A stretch of 17,021 bases of DNA from RUG11894 sp964344335. GTDB lineage: Bacteria > Bacillota > Clostridia > Peptostreptococcales > Anaerovoracaceae. Position numbers and translations under genes: made by a program. The stretch is taken from the NCBI GenBank assembly GCA_964344335.1, contig CAYFMW010000029.1, positions 1 to 17,021 on the forward strand, written 5' to 3'. The notes under the pieces are model-generated. The model saw only the letters and a program-made list of their open reading frames with translations. It had not been told where the DNA came from and made no database searches. Positions 8,156-16,337 of this stretch are shown here, piece by piece; position 1 is the stretch's first letter; the number at the start of each line of letters is the position of its first letter.

Positions 8156-9278
8156 CTTTACCTCCGCTCTTCATCTCTTCGCGCAGCCAATCCATCGCTT
8201 CCTGCGATAAAGGGTCGTATGCGCGAGATCTGTCCTCAACATACTTCTTCGTATGCTCCATAAGCTTATACAGGCAGCGGTCGATATCCTCTGTCCGCGC
8301 CAGCCTTCTCATCTCCTCAACCCCCGGATAATCCCGGTTTTCTTCGATCATGTCCGCTATCTTGATTACCTTTTCCAGGAGGCTCATGCCGGGCCTGCCG
8401 GTAGTGTGATATTTTATGGCATTTAAGATATCCTCGTCTTCGACTCCGAAGAGTTCCGTAAGCTTTGCAGCCGCAAGCTTTCCGTGTTCCAGATCTCCCC
8501 CTGCTCTGCAGGCATCGTGAAACCAGGCCGCAATCTCGGCCTTCCTCGGGTCCGCGCCGAATCTCTCCGCAAGCTCTCTTGCCGCCTTCACCACCCCAAC
8601 TGTGTGGGCAAAGCGCGAGGGATTTTCGTTGCGCCTGGCATACTCTCTGAGCCGGCCCGCAAAATCGAGGTATAAGTCGTTAATGTCTATGTATTCTATG
8701 ACGCTTTCGGGCATCAAGAATTTTACGGACCTGCCGTCCCTTATAAGTCTTTTTATCTCCGTGGAACTGATTTCCAGCTCCGGAATTCTGATATATCTCG
8801 CATCCAGGGGATACTTCTCCCTAAGCTCCTTCTTAGCTTTGTGCAGCTTCTCCTCGTCGTAACCTCTGCGAAGCCCGATCAGAAACTTGAAGTTGCGTAT
8901 AAGCTCCTCAGCCTTATGCCAGTCTTTGAGCTCCAGAAAAGAATCCGTTCCCATTATAAAGAACAGGTCTACATCCTCGCCGTACTCCTCCTGAAGCGCA
9001 GTGAGCGTATCGAAGGTATAGGACGGACCCTCTTTTTGAAGTTCGATATCGTTAATTTCAAAGTTCGGATCGTCACCGAGCGCAAGCTTCAGCATCTCCA
9101 CCCTATGATGCCCCGCCGCAGGAGGCAGTCCCTCCTTAAAGGGGTTTACATATGCGGGGACGAAGACGACGAGGTCCAAATTTACCTCCTGCCTTATCTG
9201 TTCCGCCAGTATCAAATGTCCGTAGTGCAGCGGGTCGAAGCTTCCTCCCAGCACACCGATGCGTCTATTCATCCGCAT
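8145..9278 (-). CDS. nadD: fused NadD-YqeK: nicotinate-nucleotide adenylyltransferase plus HD-domain Ap4A hydrolase
   Basis: One reading frame of 377 residues joins two proteins that are separate in Bacillus. Residues about 5-200 are NadD, which makes nicotinate adenine dinucleotide in NAD synthesis: G-G-S-F-D-P-L-H-Y-G-H (11-21) is the nucleotidyltransferase motif, with G-T-D-S (110-113) and I-S-S-T-E-I (170-175). Residues about 207-370 are a YqeK-type HD domain; YqeK proteins hydrolyse diadenosine tetraphosphate symmetrically. Metal ligands are present: His225, His254-Asp255, His265, His291 (K-Y-H-T-T-G-R-P-G) and Asp309. Only nine residues separate the HD pair from His265, much shorter than in Bacillus YqeK. 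The ATG at 9278 overlaps aspS by 14 bases, with AGGA just upstream; an ATG at 9272 is also possible. The fusion is real because no stop interrupts the join and each half has its own full set of motifs. Confidence 0.94.
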   Translation of the reverse strand: MRMNRRIGVLGGSFDPLHYGHLILAEQIRQEVNLDLVVFVPAYVNPFKEGLPPAAGHHRVEMLKLALGDDPNFEINDIELQKEGPSYTFDTLTALQEEYGEDVDLFFIMGTDSFLELKDWHKAEELIRNFKFLIGLRRGYDEEKLHKAKKELREKYPLDARYIRIPELEISSTEIKRLIRDGRSVKFLMPESVIEYIDINDLYLDFAGRLREYARRNENPSRFAHTVGVVKAARELAERFGADPRKAEIAAWFHDACRAGGDLEHGKLAAAKLTELFGVEDEDILNAIKYHTTGRPGMSLLEKVIKIADMIEENRDYPGVEEMRRLARTEDIDRCLYKLMEHTKKYVEDRSRAYDPLSQEAMDWLREEMKSGGKDEE

Positions 9279-11055
9279 TTTTTTCCTTTTTTTCCACCTT
9301 TACAGAGAGTTCTTCGAGCTGTTCGCCACTTACGACTGTGGGCGCTTCGCTCATCACACACTGAGCGCTCTGGTTCTTGGGGAATGCTATAACATCCCTT
9401 ATATCCTCAGTGCCGAGAAGCAGCATGCACAGTCTGTCGAGTCCGAATGCTATTCCCCCGTGCGGAGGTGCACCGTACTTAAAAGCATCTATGAAGAAAC
9501 CGAATCTCTCTCTTATATCTTCATCGCTCAGCTGCAGAACCTCGAAAATTTTCTTCTGAAGTACGGCGTCGTGTATCCTTATCGAGCCGCCGCCGGCCTC
9601 GTATCCGTTTATTACTATATCGTAGGCATCGGCAAATATTCTCCCGAGCTCTCCGCCGTCAAGATACTTCATGTCCTCTTTCTTAGGCGAAGTGAAGGGG
9701 TGATGCTTTGCCATGTACCTTTCCTCCTGCTCGGACCATTCGAACATGGGGAAATCTACGACCCAAAGCAACTTATAATCGCGCGGATTCAGCATTCCCA
9801 GCTTTCCGGCGAGGTCTCTTCTGAGGAAGCCGAGAGAAGCCCATACGACTTCCTGCGGCCCCGCCACGATTAGAATAAGGTCGCCGTTTTTCGCCTCGAA
9901 GCGCTCGCAGATTTTCGCGAGAGCTTCCTGATCGAAGAACTTGGAGACGGAGGATTTAATTTCGTCTTCTTCCACCCTTATCCATATGAGCCCCTTCGCA
10001 CCGAAGGTCTTTATGGATTCGCTCATCCTGTCTATATCCTTGCGGGAGAACTTCTCGCTGCAAGCCTCCATATTTATTCCCATTACCCTTCCGCCCGATG
10101 CGATCGCATCATCGAATACTCCGAAGCCGGAGCCTTGTACGGCATCGGCGATGTCGACGAGCTCAAAGCCGACCCGAAGATCGGGCTTATCGCTGCCGAA
10201 GCGGTTCATGGCTTCCGTCCATGTAAGTCGAGGCAAGGGAGTCTCAATTTCCATGTCGAGCATCTCTTTAAAGAGCCTCTTTAAAAAGCGCTCCTGAACC
10301 TCAAGTATATCATCCTGATTCACGAAGGACATCTCGAGGTCTATCTGTGTAAATTCCGGCTGCCTGTCTGCACGGAGGTCCTCATCGCGGTAGCATTTGG
10401 CAATCTGGATATACTTATCGGTTCCGCCGATCATAAGAAGCTGCTTAAACTGCTGAGGACTCTGCGGAAGAGCATAAAACTTTCCGGGGTTAACCCTGCT
10501 GGGCACCAGATAATCCCTAGCGCCTTCCGGTGTGGGCTTTGCGAGAACCGGAGTCTCCACTTCTATAAAGCCTTCCTCATAAAAGAAGTTCCTTATTACA
10601 TGATACATCTTGCTCCTGAAAGCCAGTATCCTCTGCATCTGGGGTTTTCTTAAATCTAAATATCTATATTTAAGACGAAGTTCGCCCGAAACATTATCGT
10701 CATCCTTAATGTAAATCGGAGGAGTCTCGGACTGCGAGTAAATGCTCAGGGCGCTTGCAACAATCTCGATATCGCCCGTCTTTATATCGGGGTTTTTCGA
10801 TTCGCGCTCCCTTACCTTGCCCGTAACACCGACCGCATACTCGCTGCGAAGCGAATTTGCCTTCTCCTTTACTTCCTCCGGAGAGTCGTCGGCAATTACA
10901 ATCTGAACTATGCCGCTCCTGTCCCTGATATCGGCAAATGCAAGGCTTCCCAAATTTCTGTTCTTGGCCACCCACCCGTTGACTGTCACTTCCTTGCCCA
11001 GATCTGCAATTCCGAGGGTCCCGCAATAATGAGTTCTTTTTAGTAATTTGTCCAT
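9265..11055 (-). CDS. aspS: aspartyl-tRNA synthetase, bacterial type
   Basis: A class IIb synthetase that charges tRNA-Asp. The 596-residue length and domain order are bacterial: an OB-fold anticodon-binding domain (about 1-110, with N-G-W-V-A-K-N-R-N-L-G-S), the catalytic core, the GAD insertion (about 290-420) and the rest of the core. Motif 2 is Y-R-D-E-D-L-R-A-D-R-Q-P-E-F (222-235) and motif 3 is G-I-A-F-G-L-D-R-L (534-542). The G-S-D-K-P-D-L-R segment at 287-294 is also typical. The leucine after the R-N pair in the OB domain matches E. coli Leu30, which goes with discriminating enzymes, but this alone does not settle specificity for tRNA-Asn. The ATG at 11055 follows the hisS stop by 5 bases with AGAGG upstream. 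The lysine-rich C-terminal tail is encoded by two runs of seven A bases that also supply the next gene's ribosome binding site. Confidence 0.98.
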   Translation of the reverse strand: MDKLLKRTHYCGTLGIADLGKEVTVNGWVAKNRNLGSLAFADIRDRSGIVQIVIADDSPEEVKEKANSLRSEYAVGVTGKVRERESKNPDIKTGDIEIVASALSIYSQSETPPIYIKDDDNVSGELRLKYRYLDLRKPQMQRILAFRSKMYHVIRNFFYEEGFIEVETPVLAKPTPEGARDYLVPSRVNPGKFYALPQSPQQFKQLLMIGGTDKYIQIAKCYRDEDLRADRQPEFTQIDLEMSFVNQDDILEVQERFLKRLFKEMLDMEIETPLPRLTWTEAMNRFGSDKPDLRVGFELVDIADAVQGSGFGVFDDAIASGGRVMGINMEACSEKFSRKDIDRMSESIKTFGAKGLIWIRVEEDEIKSSVSKFFDQEALAKICERFEAKNGDLILIVAGPQEVVWASLGFLRRDLAGKLGMLNPRDYKLLWVVDFPMFEWSEQEERYMAKHHPFTSPKKEDMKYLDGGELGRIFADAYDIVINGYEAGGGSIRIHDAVLQKKIFEVLQLSDEDIRERFGFFIDAFKYGAPPHGGIAFGLDRLCMLLLGTEDIRDVIAFPKNQSAQCVMSEAPTVVSGEQLEELSVKVEKKEKNADE

Positions 11056-11060
11056 TTATT

Positions 11061-12308
11061 TTACCTCTTGATAAACAATTCCAATTCTCCGGGAGCTACT
11101 TCCGTCTGAGATGAATTGTTCATATCCCTGAGTGTAACAACACCCCTGTCGAGCTCATCCTGACCGATCAGCACGCTGTAGGCGGCATCTATTCTGTCCG
11201 CATGGCGCAGCTGCGCCTTAAGCCCCCGCCTTATACAGTCCGTCGTAACGGAAAATCCGGCCTTGCGCAGCCTTTTCGCAAGCTTAAGAGCCTCGTTTTC
11301 GGCCTCTTCTCCGATAGCAGCGATAAAGACATCGACGGGCCGAGGATTGGGAAAGCTTACGCCCTGTGCTTCGGCTATCAGAAGCAATCTCTCAAGTCCG
11401 AGTCCGAAGCCTACTCCGGGAATTTCGGGACCGCCGAGCTGTTCGATAAGCTGGTCGTATCGCCCTCCGCCGCAGACTGTGGACTGAGCACCCAAATCCT
11501 TAGAAATAAACTCGAAAGCGGTCTTCGTATAGTAATCGAGGCCTCGAACTATGTCTCTGTCGACTTCGAAAGGTATCTCGAGAGCCTTAAGTTTTAGCTG
11601 CAGCTCGGAAAAGGCGCTCGTGCATTCTTCGCAGAGATACTCCGTCATGCGCGGGGCGTCCTTTACGATAGCCTTCTCTGCGGGGTCCTTGCTGTCAAAT
11701 ATCCTCATCGGATTAGTCTCGAAACGCAATTTCCCGGCTTCGGAAAGCTGATCGTAATGCGGCCTCAGGTAGTCCATAAGTTTTTTTCTGTAAACTCCTC
11801 GGCATTTAGGGCAACCTATGCTGTTTATATGAAGAGAAAAGCCCTTTAAGCCCAGGCGGGTAAGCAGATCGTAGCCGACAGCGATGACTTCTGCATCCGC
11901 GAGCATATCCTCGGAGCCGAATATCTCTACACCGAATTGGTAGAACTGCCTCTGCCTGCCCTTCTGCATCCTCTCGTAGCGAAAGCAGGGAGTTATGTAA
12001 TAGTATTTAGCGGGTAGCGGATCCGCATAGAGTTTATTTTCTATGAAGGATCTGACGACCCCCGAGGTTCCTTCCGGCTTTAAGCTGAGTCGTCTTCCGG
12101 CGATTTCGAAGCTGTACATTTCCTTCTGCACTATGTCGCTCCCGTCGCCTATCCCTCTTTCGAAGAGTTCGCTATGCTCAAAAATCGGAGTTCGAATCTC
12201 GGAAAAACCATAGCTCCCGCAGATCTCCCTTATGAGTTCCTCTAAAGCTTGCCACTTATATACTTCGTCAGGCAAAATATCCTTCGTGCCCTTTGGAATG
12301 CTGATCAT
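11061..12308 (-). CDS. hisS: histidyl-tRNA synthetase
   Basis: A class IIa synthetase that charges tRNA-His. It has 415 residues, the usual length. The start P-K-G-T-K-D-I-L-P is typical. Motif 2 is F-R-Y-E-R-M-Q-K-G-R-Q-R-Q-F (109-122). The histidine-binding loop is R-G-L-D-Y-Y-T-K-T-A-F-E-F (255-267), motif 3 is G-F-G-L-G-L-E-R-L (300-308), and an anticodon-binding domain fills about 323-415. Between them lies an insertion with C166-x2-C169 and C226-x2-C229, a likely metal site; the extra Cys pair seen in many clostridial enzymes near residues 188-206 is missing. The ATG at 12308 overlaps the hemZ stop by four bases (ATGA), and the purine-rich region upstream is distant, so translation is probably coupled. 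The hisS-aspS order is common in Bacillota. Confidence 0.97.
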   Translation of the reverse strand: MISIPKGTKDILPDEVYKWQALEELIREICGSYGFSEIRTPIFEHSELFERGIGDGSDIVQKEMYSFEIAGRRLSLKPEGTSGVVRSFIENKLYADPLPAKYYYITPCFRYERMQKGRQRQFYQFGVEIFGSEDMLADAEVIAVGYDLLTRLGLKGFSLHINSIGCPKCRGVYRKKLMDYLRPHYDQLSEAGKLRFETNPMRIFDSKDPAEKAIVKDAPRMTEYLCEECTSAFSELQLKLKALEIPFEVDRDIVRGLDYYTKTAFEFISKDLGAQSTVCGGGRYDQLIEQLGGPEIPGVGFGLGLERLLLIAEAQGVSFPNPRPVDVFIAAIGEEAENEALKLAKRLRKAGFSVTTDCIRRGLKAQLRHADRIDAAYSVLIGQDELDRGVVTLRDMNNSSQTEVAPGELELFIKR

Positions 12309-13690
12309 AAGATACCGTCTTCCTTTCTCTTTATCATTTCATCGATGCGCTCGATGTAAAGTTTCGTATCGCTTACATTGGGTATGCGTTCTATCCTGTC
12401 CTCTTGCGGAAAATACATCTTGGAGATGGCGCCCGCACCCATGGCCGCTACAATTTGATTTTCCTCCATTATCCTCACATTGTAAAGACTTTCGTAACCC
12501 GGCAAACTCCATCCTATATTTTCGAAATTGCCGGCCATATTCTTCTGTCTGTAAAGATAATACGGTCTGTACCCGGCCTCTCTCAAAAGCCGAGAGGCAC
12601 TCTGCAGCATTATGCGCACATTATCGGCCTGCCTCGCCGCAAGATACCTGTCCTCCTCGATAAGGCGGCTCGCCCTCTTTATTGCGAGCGTATGCACGGT
12701 AATATTTTCAGGTCCGAGCCCTATCACCGTATCGAGGCTGTGCTCGAAATCCTCGGGCTCCTCCTCCGGAAGCCCTGCAATCAGGTCCATGTTTACACAG
12801 AAATCTCCTCCGCTCCTTGCGAGCGCAAAGGCGTCGATTATCTGCTGAGGGCTGTGAATCCTACCGATCAGCTCCAAGCTCCTCTGCTTCATGCTCTGAG
12901 GATTTATGCTCATCCTCTTCGCGCCGCATTCGGCCATCGCTGCAAGCTTCTCTGCGCTCAGAGTCTCCGGCCTTCCCGCCTCCACGGTGAATTCTCTGCA
13001 ACGATCTTCAAGAAAGAATTCTCTCGTATTAGCCAGCAACTCGGCAAAATCATCCTCGTCGAGGCTCGACGGAGTGCCGCCGCCTATATATATAGATTCG
13101 GCAAAGAGACCCTTATCCTTCATCAGAGCACTCACCGCCTTCATCTCTTCAAAGAGCGCCGGCAGGTATTTTTCAACTTTCCTTTTATCTATTTCGCTGC
13201 TCGTAAAGCTGCAGTAATTGCAGCGCGTCGGGCAGAACGGAATTCCTATATATACGGCTATAGCCTCGGGATTTTCGTCGAAGGCGAGCGATTTTTGGAC
13301 TTCGCTGACTTCGTGTAGCAAAAGAGCCTTCTCGTCGGATACGAGATATCGCTCCTTCATAATCTTAAAAGCATCTTCGCCCTTTCGCCGCAGCCCGTTG
13401 TAGAGCTTTACCGGCCTAACTCCGGTCAGCGTACCCCAGTCCAGTTCTCTTCCGGTCTTTTCATTTAAAAATTCGTAGAGTATCTTAGCCGAATCTTCCT
13501 TGGAAATCGAATCTTCGATGAATAGAAAATTCGCGGGGTTATCTTCGCCCGCCTGATAGCCTGCGGGGGCTTCATCGGCCTCGATGGCGTCTCTTGCAAA
13601 AACCTCGCAGCCTCCCGTGGGAAAGAACATCCTCGCGAGCTCCGCGAGATGATACCTGCTCTTTTCGTCCGGCGCGGAGACCCTATACAA
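12305..13690 (-). CDS. hemZ: HemZ-type radical SAM protein (coproporphyrinogen dehydrogenase HemZ)
   Basis: A radical SAM enzyme of the HemN/HemW/HemZ group; HemZ of Bacillus is annotated as an oxygen-independent coproporphyrinogen III dehydrogenase. The protein has 461 residues. An N-terminal domain of about 145 residues, specific to HemZ, precedes the iron-sulfur motif C153-x3-C157-x2-C160 (G-I-P-F-C-P-T-R-C-N-Y-C). G-G-G-T-P at 203-207 and the HemZ-like segment Y-Y-L-Y-R-Q-K-N-M-A-G-N (378-389) follow. The start is a TTG at 13690 that overlaps the MBL gene by eight bases, with AGAGG ten bases upstream. No other haem-synthesis gene is present here, and HemZ genes often sit beside hisS and aspS in anaerobes that may not make haem, so the true substrate is open. 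The family call is firm; the reaction is inferred. Confidence 0.92.
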   Translation of the reverse strand: MYRVSAPDEKSRYHLAELARMFFPTGGCEVFARDAIEADEAPAGYQAGEDNPANFLFIEDSISKEDSAKILYEFLNEKTGRELDWGTLTGVRPVKLYNGLRRKGEDAFKIMKERYLVSDEKALLLHEVSEVQKSLAFDENPEAIAVYIGIPFCPTRCNYCSFTSSEIDKRKVEKYLPALFEEMKAVSALMKDKGLFAESIYIGGGTPSSLDEDDFAELLANTREFFLEDRCREFTVEAGRPETLSAEKLAAMAECGAKRMSINPQSMKQRSLELIGRIHSPQQIIDAFALARSGGDFCVNMDLIAGLPEEEPEDFEHSLDTVIGLGPENITVHTLAIKRASRLIEEDRYLAARQADNVRIMLQSASRLLREAGYRPYYLYRQKNMAGNFENIGWSLPGYESLYNVRIMEENQIVAAMGAGAISKMYFPQEDRIERIPNVSDTKLYIERIDEMIKRKEDGIL

Positions 13691-14282
13691 AGGGATTGTA
13701 CCTCTTTTCGTATGCTATGGTGCTGGGCCCCATGTGCCCGGGAAGAACCACGGTCTCCTCGGGAAGCTCCATAAGCTTGTGCAAGGATTCTATTAAGAGA
13801 TTATAATCGCCGCCGTAGAGGTCGCTCCTTCCGATCGTTCCTTTAAACAAGGTGTCGCCGGAGAAAAGCATCCCGTCGCAGAGTATGCACATACCACCCG
13901 GCGTATGCCCCGGCGTCGAAATAATCTTAAGTTTCAGATCGCCGCATTCGAGGATATCCCCGTCGCTGACGAAGAGCTCGGGAACTATCTTGCCCTTACC
14001 ATAGCTCTTCCTTGCGTCAAAGAGAAAATCCTTCTCCTTAATGTTCGCGACGAGCTGAATTTCCGGATATAACTCCTTATAGAAAGGAATACCACCGGTA
14101 TGATCCCCGTGACCGTGCGTCAGTATCAGATACTTAGGTTTAAGCCCCAGTACCTCCACATCCGAAATCAGCTGTTCACTGCTCCCGCCCGGATCCACTA
14201 TAAAGCAATCTCTGTCGTTTTCGCTGTAGCCCAGATAGCAATTAGTCTGAAAGGGGCTTACCGCATATGTTTTTACCTTCAT
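13683..14282 (-). CDS. MBL-fold metallohydrolase, glyoxalase II-like (YqgX/YcbL type)
   Basis: A short metallo-beta-lactamase-fold hydrolase of 199 residues, close to the small glyoxalase II-like proteins. Its start Y-A-V-S-P-F-Q-T-N-C-Y is typical. All metal ligands are visible: H56-x-H58-x-D60-H61 (T-H-G-H-G-D-H-T-G-G), His126 (T-P-G-H-T-P-G-G), Asp143 (F-S-G-D-T-L-F) and His183 (P-G-H-M-G-P). It lacks the C-terminal helical domain that binds glutathione thioesters in classical glyoxalase II, so its substrate is unknown. The ATG at 14282 comes two bases after the rel stop, and no ribosome binding site is recognisable, which suggests that ribosomes finishing rel reinitiate here. It overlaps hemZ by eight bases. 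This gene between rel and hemZ is a common clostridial arrangement. Confidence 0.9.
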   Translation of the reverse strand: MKVKTYAVSPFQTNCYLGYSENDRDCFIVDPGGSSEQLISDVEVLGLKPKYLILTHGHGDHTGGIPFYKELYPEIQLVANIKEKDFLFDARKSYGKGKIVPELFVSDGDILECGDLKLKIISTPGHTPGGMCILCDGMLFSGDTLFKGTIGRSDLYGGDYNLLIESLHKLMELPEETVVLPGHMGPSTIAYEKRYNPFV

Positions 14283-14284
14283 TT

Positions 14285-16315
14285 TTACGCATTCGCGCGG
14301 TATACATCCACCACGCCCTTTATCTGTTTCATTTTTGAAATAACTTTTAATATATCTCCGGTATTGGCTATCGAAAGAGTCATATCGACGACAACCATTC
14401 CGGCCTTATCCTTCTTTAAATTCAGACCGTTAATATTTATGTCCATATCTGTACAGGTCTTGGAGATATCCGACATTAGACCCTTCCTGTCCTCTGCGAC
14501 GAGTGTCATTGCCGCATTGAAGTTCGGGGAGCTCTCGTCGTAAATCCAGGATACCGGTATGAGCCTTGCGCGTTCATGCTCGGGCAGCGAAACTATATTG
14601 CTGCAGTCCTTCCGATGAATCGAGACCCCCCTTCCCTTGGTCGTATATCCTATAATATCATCTCCGGGCACCGGGCTGCAGCACTTTGCGTAGCGTATAA
14701 GCAGATTCTCTACACCCTTAACCCTTACACCTTCCGTCCTCTCGGGCGCCTTCTTCTTTGCCTGCTCCAGGCGCTTTGCCTCTTCCTTTTCCTTGCGCTG
14801 CTCTTCGGCAATCCTCTCCTGCTCCTTTTGCAGCGCCTCCTCCTTAGCCTCCTTGACCTTCTCGGCAGCCGTCTTTTCGGGAGTCTGCGCCTTTGCCTCT
14901 CGCTTCAAATACTGCCTTATCTTATTCTTTGCGGAGTTTGTCTTTACTATCTTAAGCCAGTCGAGACTCGGCTTAGCGTTGGAAGAGGTTATAATACTCA
15001 CTATCTCGCCGTTCTGAAGCTCGTAGTTTATCGGCACCATCTTGCCGTTGACCTTTGCTCCCACGCATTTGCCGCCGACATCCGTATGCACCTTAAAAGC
15101 AAAGTCGAGGGGGGTCGAGCCCGCAGGAAGCTCCATCACATCGCCCTTCGGAGTAAACACGAATACCTGGTTGGAGAAGAGGTCCATCTTTACGGTTTCC
15201 ATAAACTCTTCCGGATCCTTCAACTCCTGCTGCCATTCAAGGGTTTGGCGAAGCCATGCAAGCTTCGTCTCGTCATCGTCGAAGCCGATTCTGCCCTCCT
15301 TGTATTTCCAATGAGCGGCGATTCCGTATTCGGCGACCCTGTGCATCTCCTTGGTCCTTATCTGTATCTCGAAGGGATTGCCGCTCTTGGCTATGACCGT
15401 CGTGTGCAGCGACTGATAGCGATTTGTTTTCGGCATCGCGATATAGTCCTTAAAGCGCCCGGGTATCGGCGTCCACTGGGTATGAACCGCCCCAAGAACA
15501 CCGTAGCAATCCTTGACTGAATCGACTATTATCCTCACCGCCGTCAGATCGAATATCTCGTCGAGCTGTCTGTTCTGATAGACCATTTTCTTGTAAATGC
15601 TGTAATAATGCTTCTGGCGACCGTATATTTCGTATTTGATATCGGTGCCGCCGAGCAGACTGTGAACATCGATTATCACCTCGTCTATCGCGCCCTGGCG
15701 GTTAACCTGCCGCTTTTTCATCTCGAGGTCGAGCTCTTCGTAGGCTTCGGGCTCAAGATTCTTAAAGGCGATATCCTCCATCTCGAATTTGAAGGCATAT
15801 ATTCCGAGTCTGGCTGCCAGAGGCGCATATATATCGAGAGTTTCCTGGCATTTTTCCCGTATCTTTTGCGGCGTCTGATAATTGATGGTGCGCAAATTAT
15901 GAAGCCGATCCGCGAGCTTTATGAGCAGCACCCTGATATCCTTGGTCATGGCGAAAAACATCTTGCGTATATTTTCCGCCTGCTCCTCCTCTTTGCTCCG
16001 GTAGTTGATATTCTTCAGCTTCGTAACCCCGTCGACCAGGCCCGCTATCTCCTTGCCGAAATCCTTCTCCATCTGCTCGAGAGTATAGTCGGTATCCTCA
16101 AGCACATCGTGAAGCAGGCTGGCCGCTATGCTTCCTTCATCCATGCCCAAATCGGCGAGAATAATACCTACCGCCATCGGATGGATTATGTAATCCTCAC
16201 CGGACTTCCTCTTCTGGCCGCGATGGTATTTCTCCGCAGTCTCGTAGGCTCTTTGCAAGAGCTGCGCATCATAATTCGGATTGTAGCCGAGCAAGCGCTC
16301 AACATATTCGTTCAT
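14285..16315 (-). CDS. rel: bifunctional (p)ppGpp synthetase/hydrolase Rel (RelA/SpoT family)
   Basis: Rel makes and degrades the alarmone (p)ppGpp, sensing uncharged tRNA on the ribosome. From the ATG at 16315 it has 676 residues. The HD hydrolase is intact (H-P-M at 45-47, H69-D70, L-A-D136-R-L-H-N). The synthetase has R233-Q-K-x3-S, G-R-F-K-D-Y (286-291) and E316-I-Q-I-R-T, so both activities are expected. The TGS domain lies at about 380-443, the zinc-finger domain has C545-C546, H567 and C571, and the ACT domain spans about 598-676. Between TGS and the zinc finger, residues about 471-527 are almost wholly Lys, Glu, Gln, Ala and Arg, a probable single long helix in place of the usual helical domain. 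A GTG at 16366 could extend it by 17 residues but lies inside a terminator stem. AAGGAG lies 13 bases before the chosen ATG, rather far. Confidence 0.96.
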   Translation of the reverse strand: MNEYVERLLGYNPNYDAQLLQRAYETAEKYHRGQKRKSGEDYIIHPMAVGIILADLGMDEGSIAASLLHDVLEDTDYTLEQMEKDFGKEIAGLVDGVTKLKNINYRSKEEEQAENIRKMFFAMTKDIRVLLIKLADRLHNLRTINYQTPQKIREKCQETLDIYAPLAARLGIYAFKFEMEDIAFKNLEPEAYEELDLEMKKRQVNRQGAIDEVIIDVHSLLGGTDIKYEIYGRQKHYYSIYKKMVYQNRQLDEIFDLTAVRIIVDSVKDCYGVLGAVHTQWTPIPGRFKDYIAMPKTNRYQSLHTTVIAKSGNPFEIQIRTKEMHRVAEYGIAAHWKYKEGRIGFDDDETKLAWLRQTLEWQQELKDPEEFMETVKMDLFSNQVFVFTPKGDVMELPAGSTPLDFAFKVHTDVGGKCVGAKVNGKMVPINYELQNGEIVSIITSSNAKPSLDWLKIVKTNSAKNKIRQYLKREAKAQTPEKTAAEKVKEAKEEALQKEQERIAEEQRKEKEEAKRLEQAKKKAPERTEGVRVKGVENLLIRYAKCCSPVPGDDIIGYTTKGRGVSIHRKDCSNIVSLPEHERARLIPVSWIYDESSPNFNAAMTLVAEDRKGLMSDISKTCTDMDININGLNLKKDKAGMVVVDMTLSIANTGDILKVISKMKQIKGVVDVYRANA

Positions 16316-16337
16316 GGATAGATTTAGGCTCCTTTTT

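Noticed and set aside
9264..9300. Possible programmed frameshift at A-AAA-AAG near the end of aspS
   Set aside because: The heptamer fits the dnaX-type slippery pattern, but a -1 shift reaches a stop within a few codons, and the next gene is in the +1 frame. The A runs are better explained as Lys codons and the ribosome binding region of nadD.
12404..13318. Open frame of 304 codons antisense to hemZ
   Set aside because: It shadows a well-supported radical SAM gene, with no motif or translation start signal of its own.
14576..15520. Open frame of 314 codons antisense to rel
   Set aside because: Rel is complete on the minus strand. The Leu-rich stretch of the antisense product merely mirrors the Lys/Glu codons of the Rel linker and is not a membrane protein.
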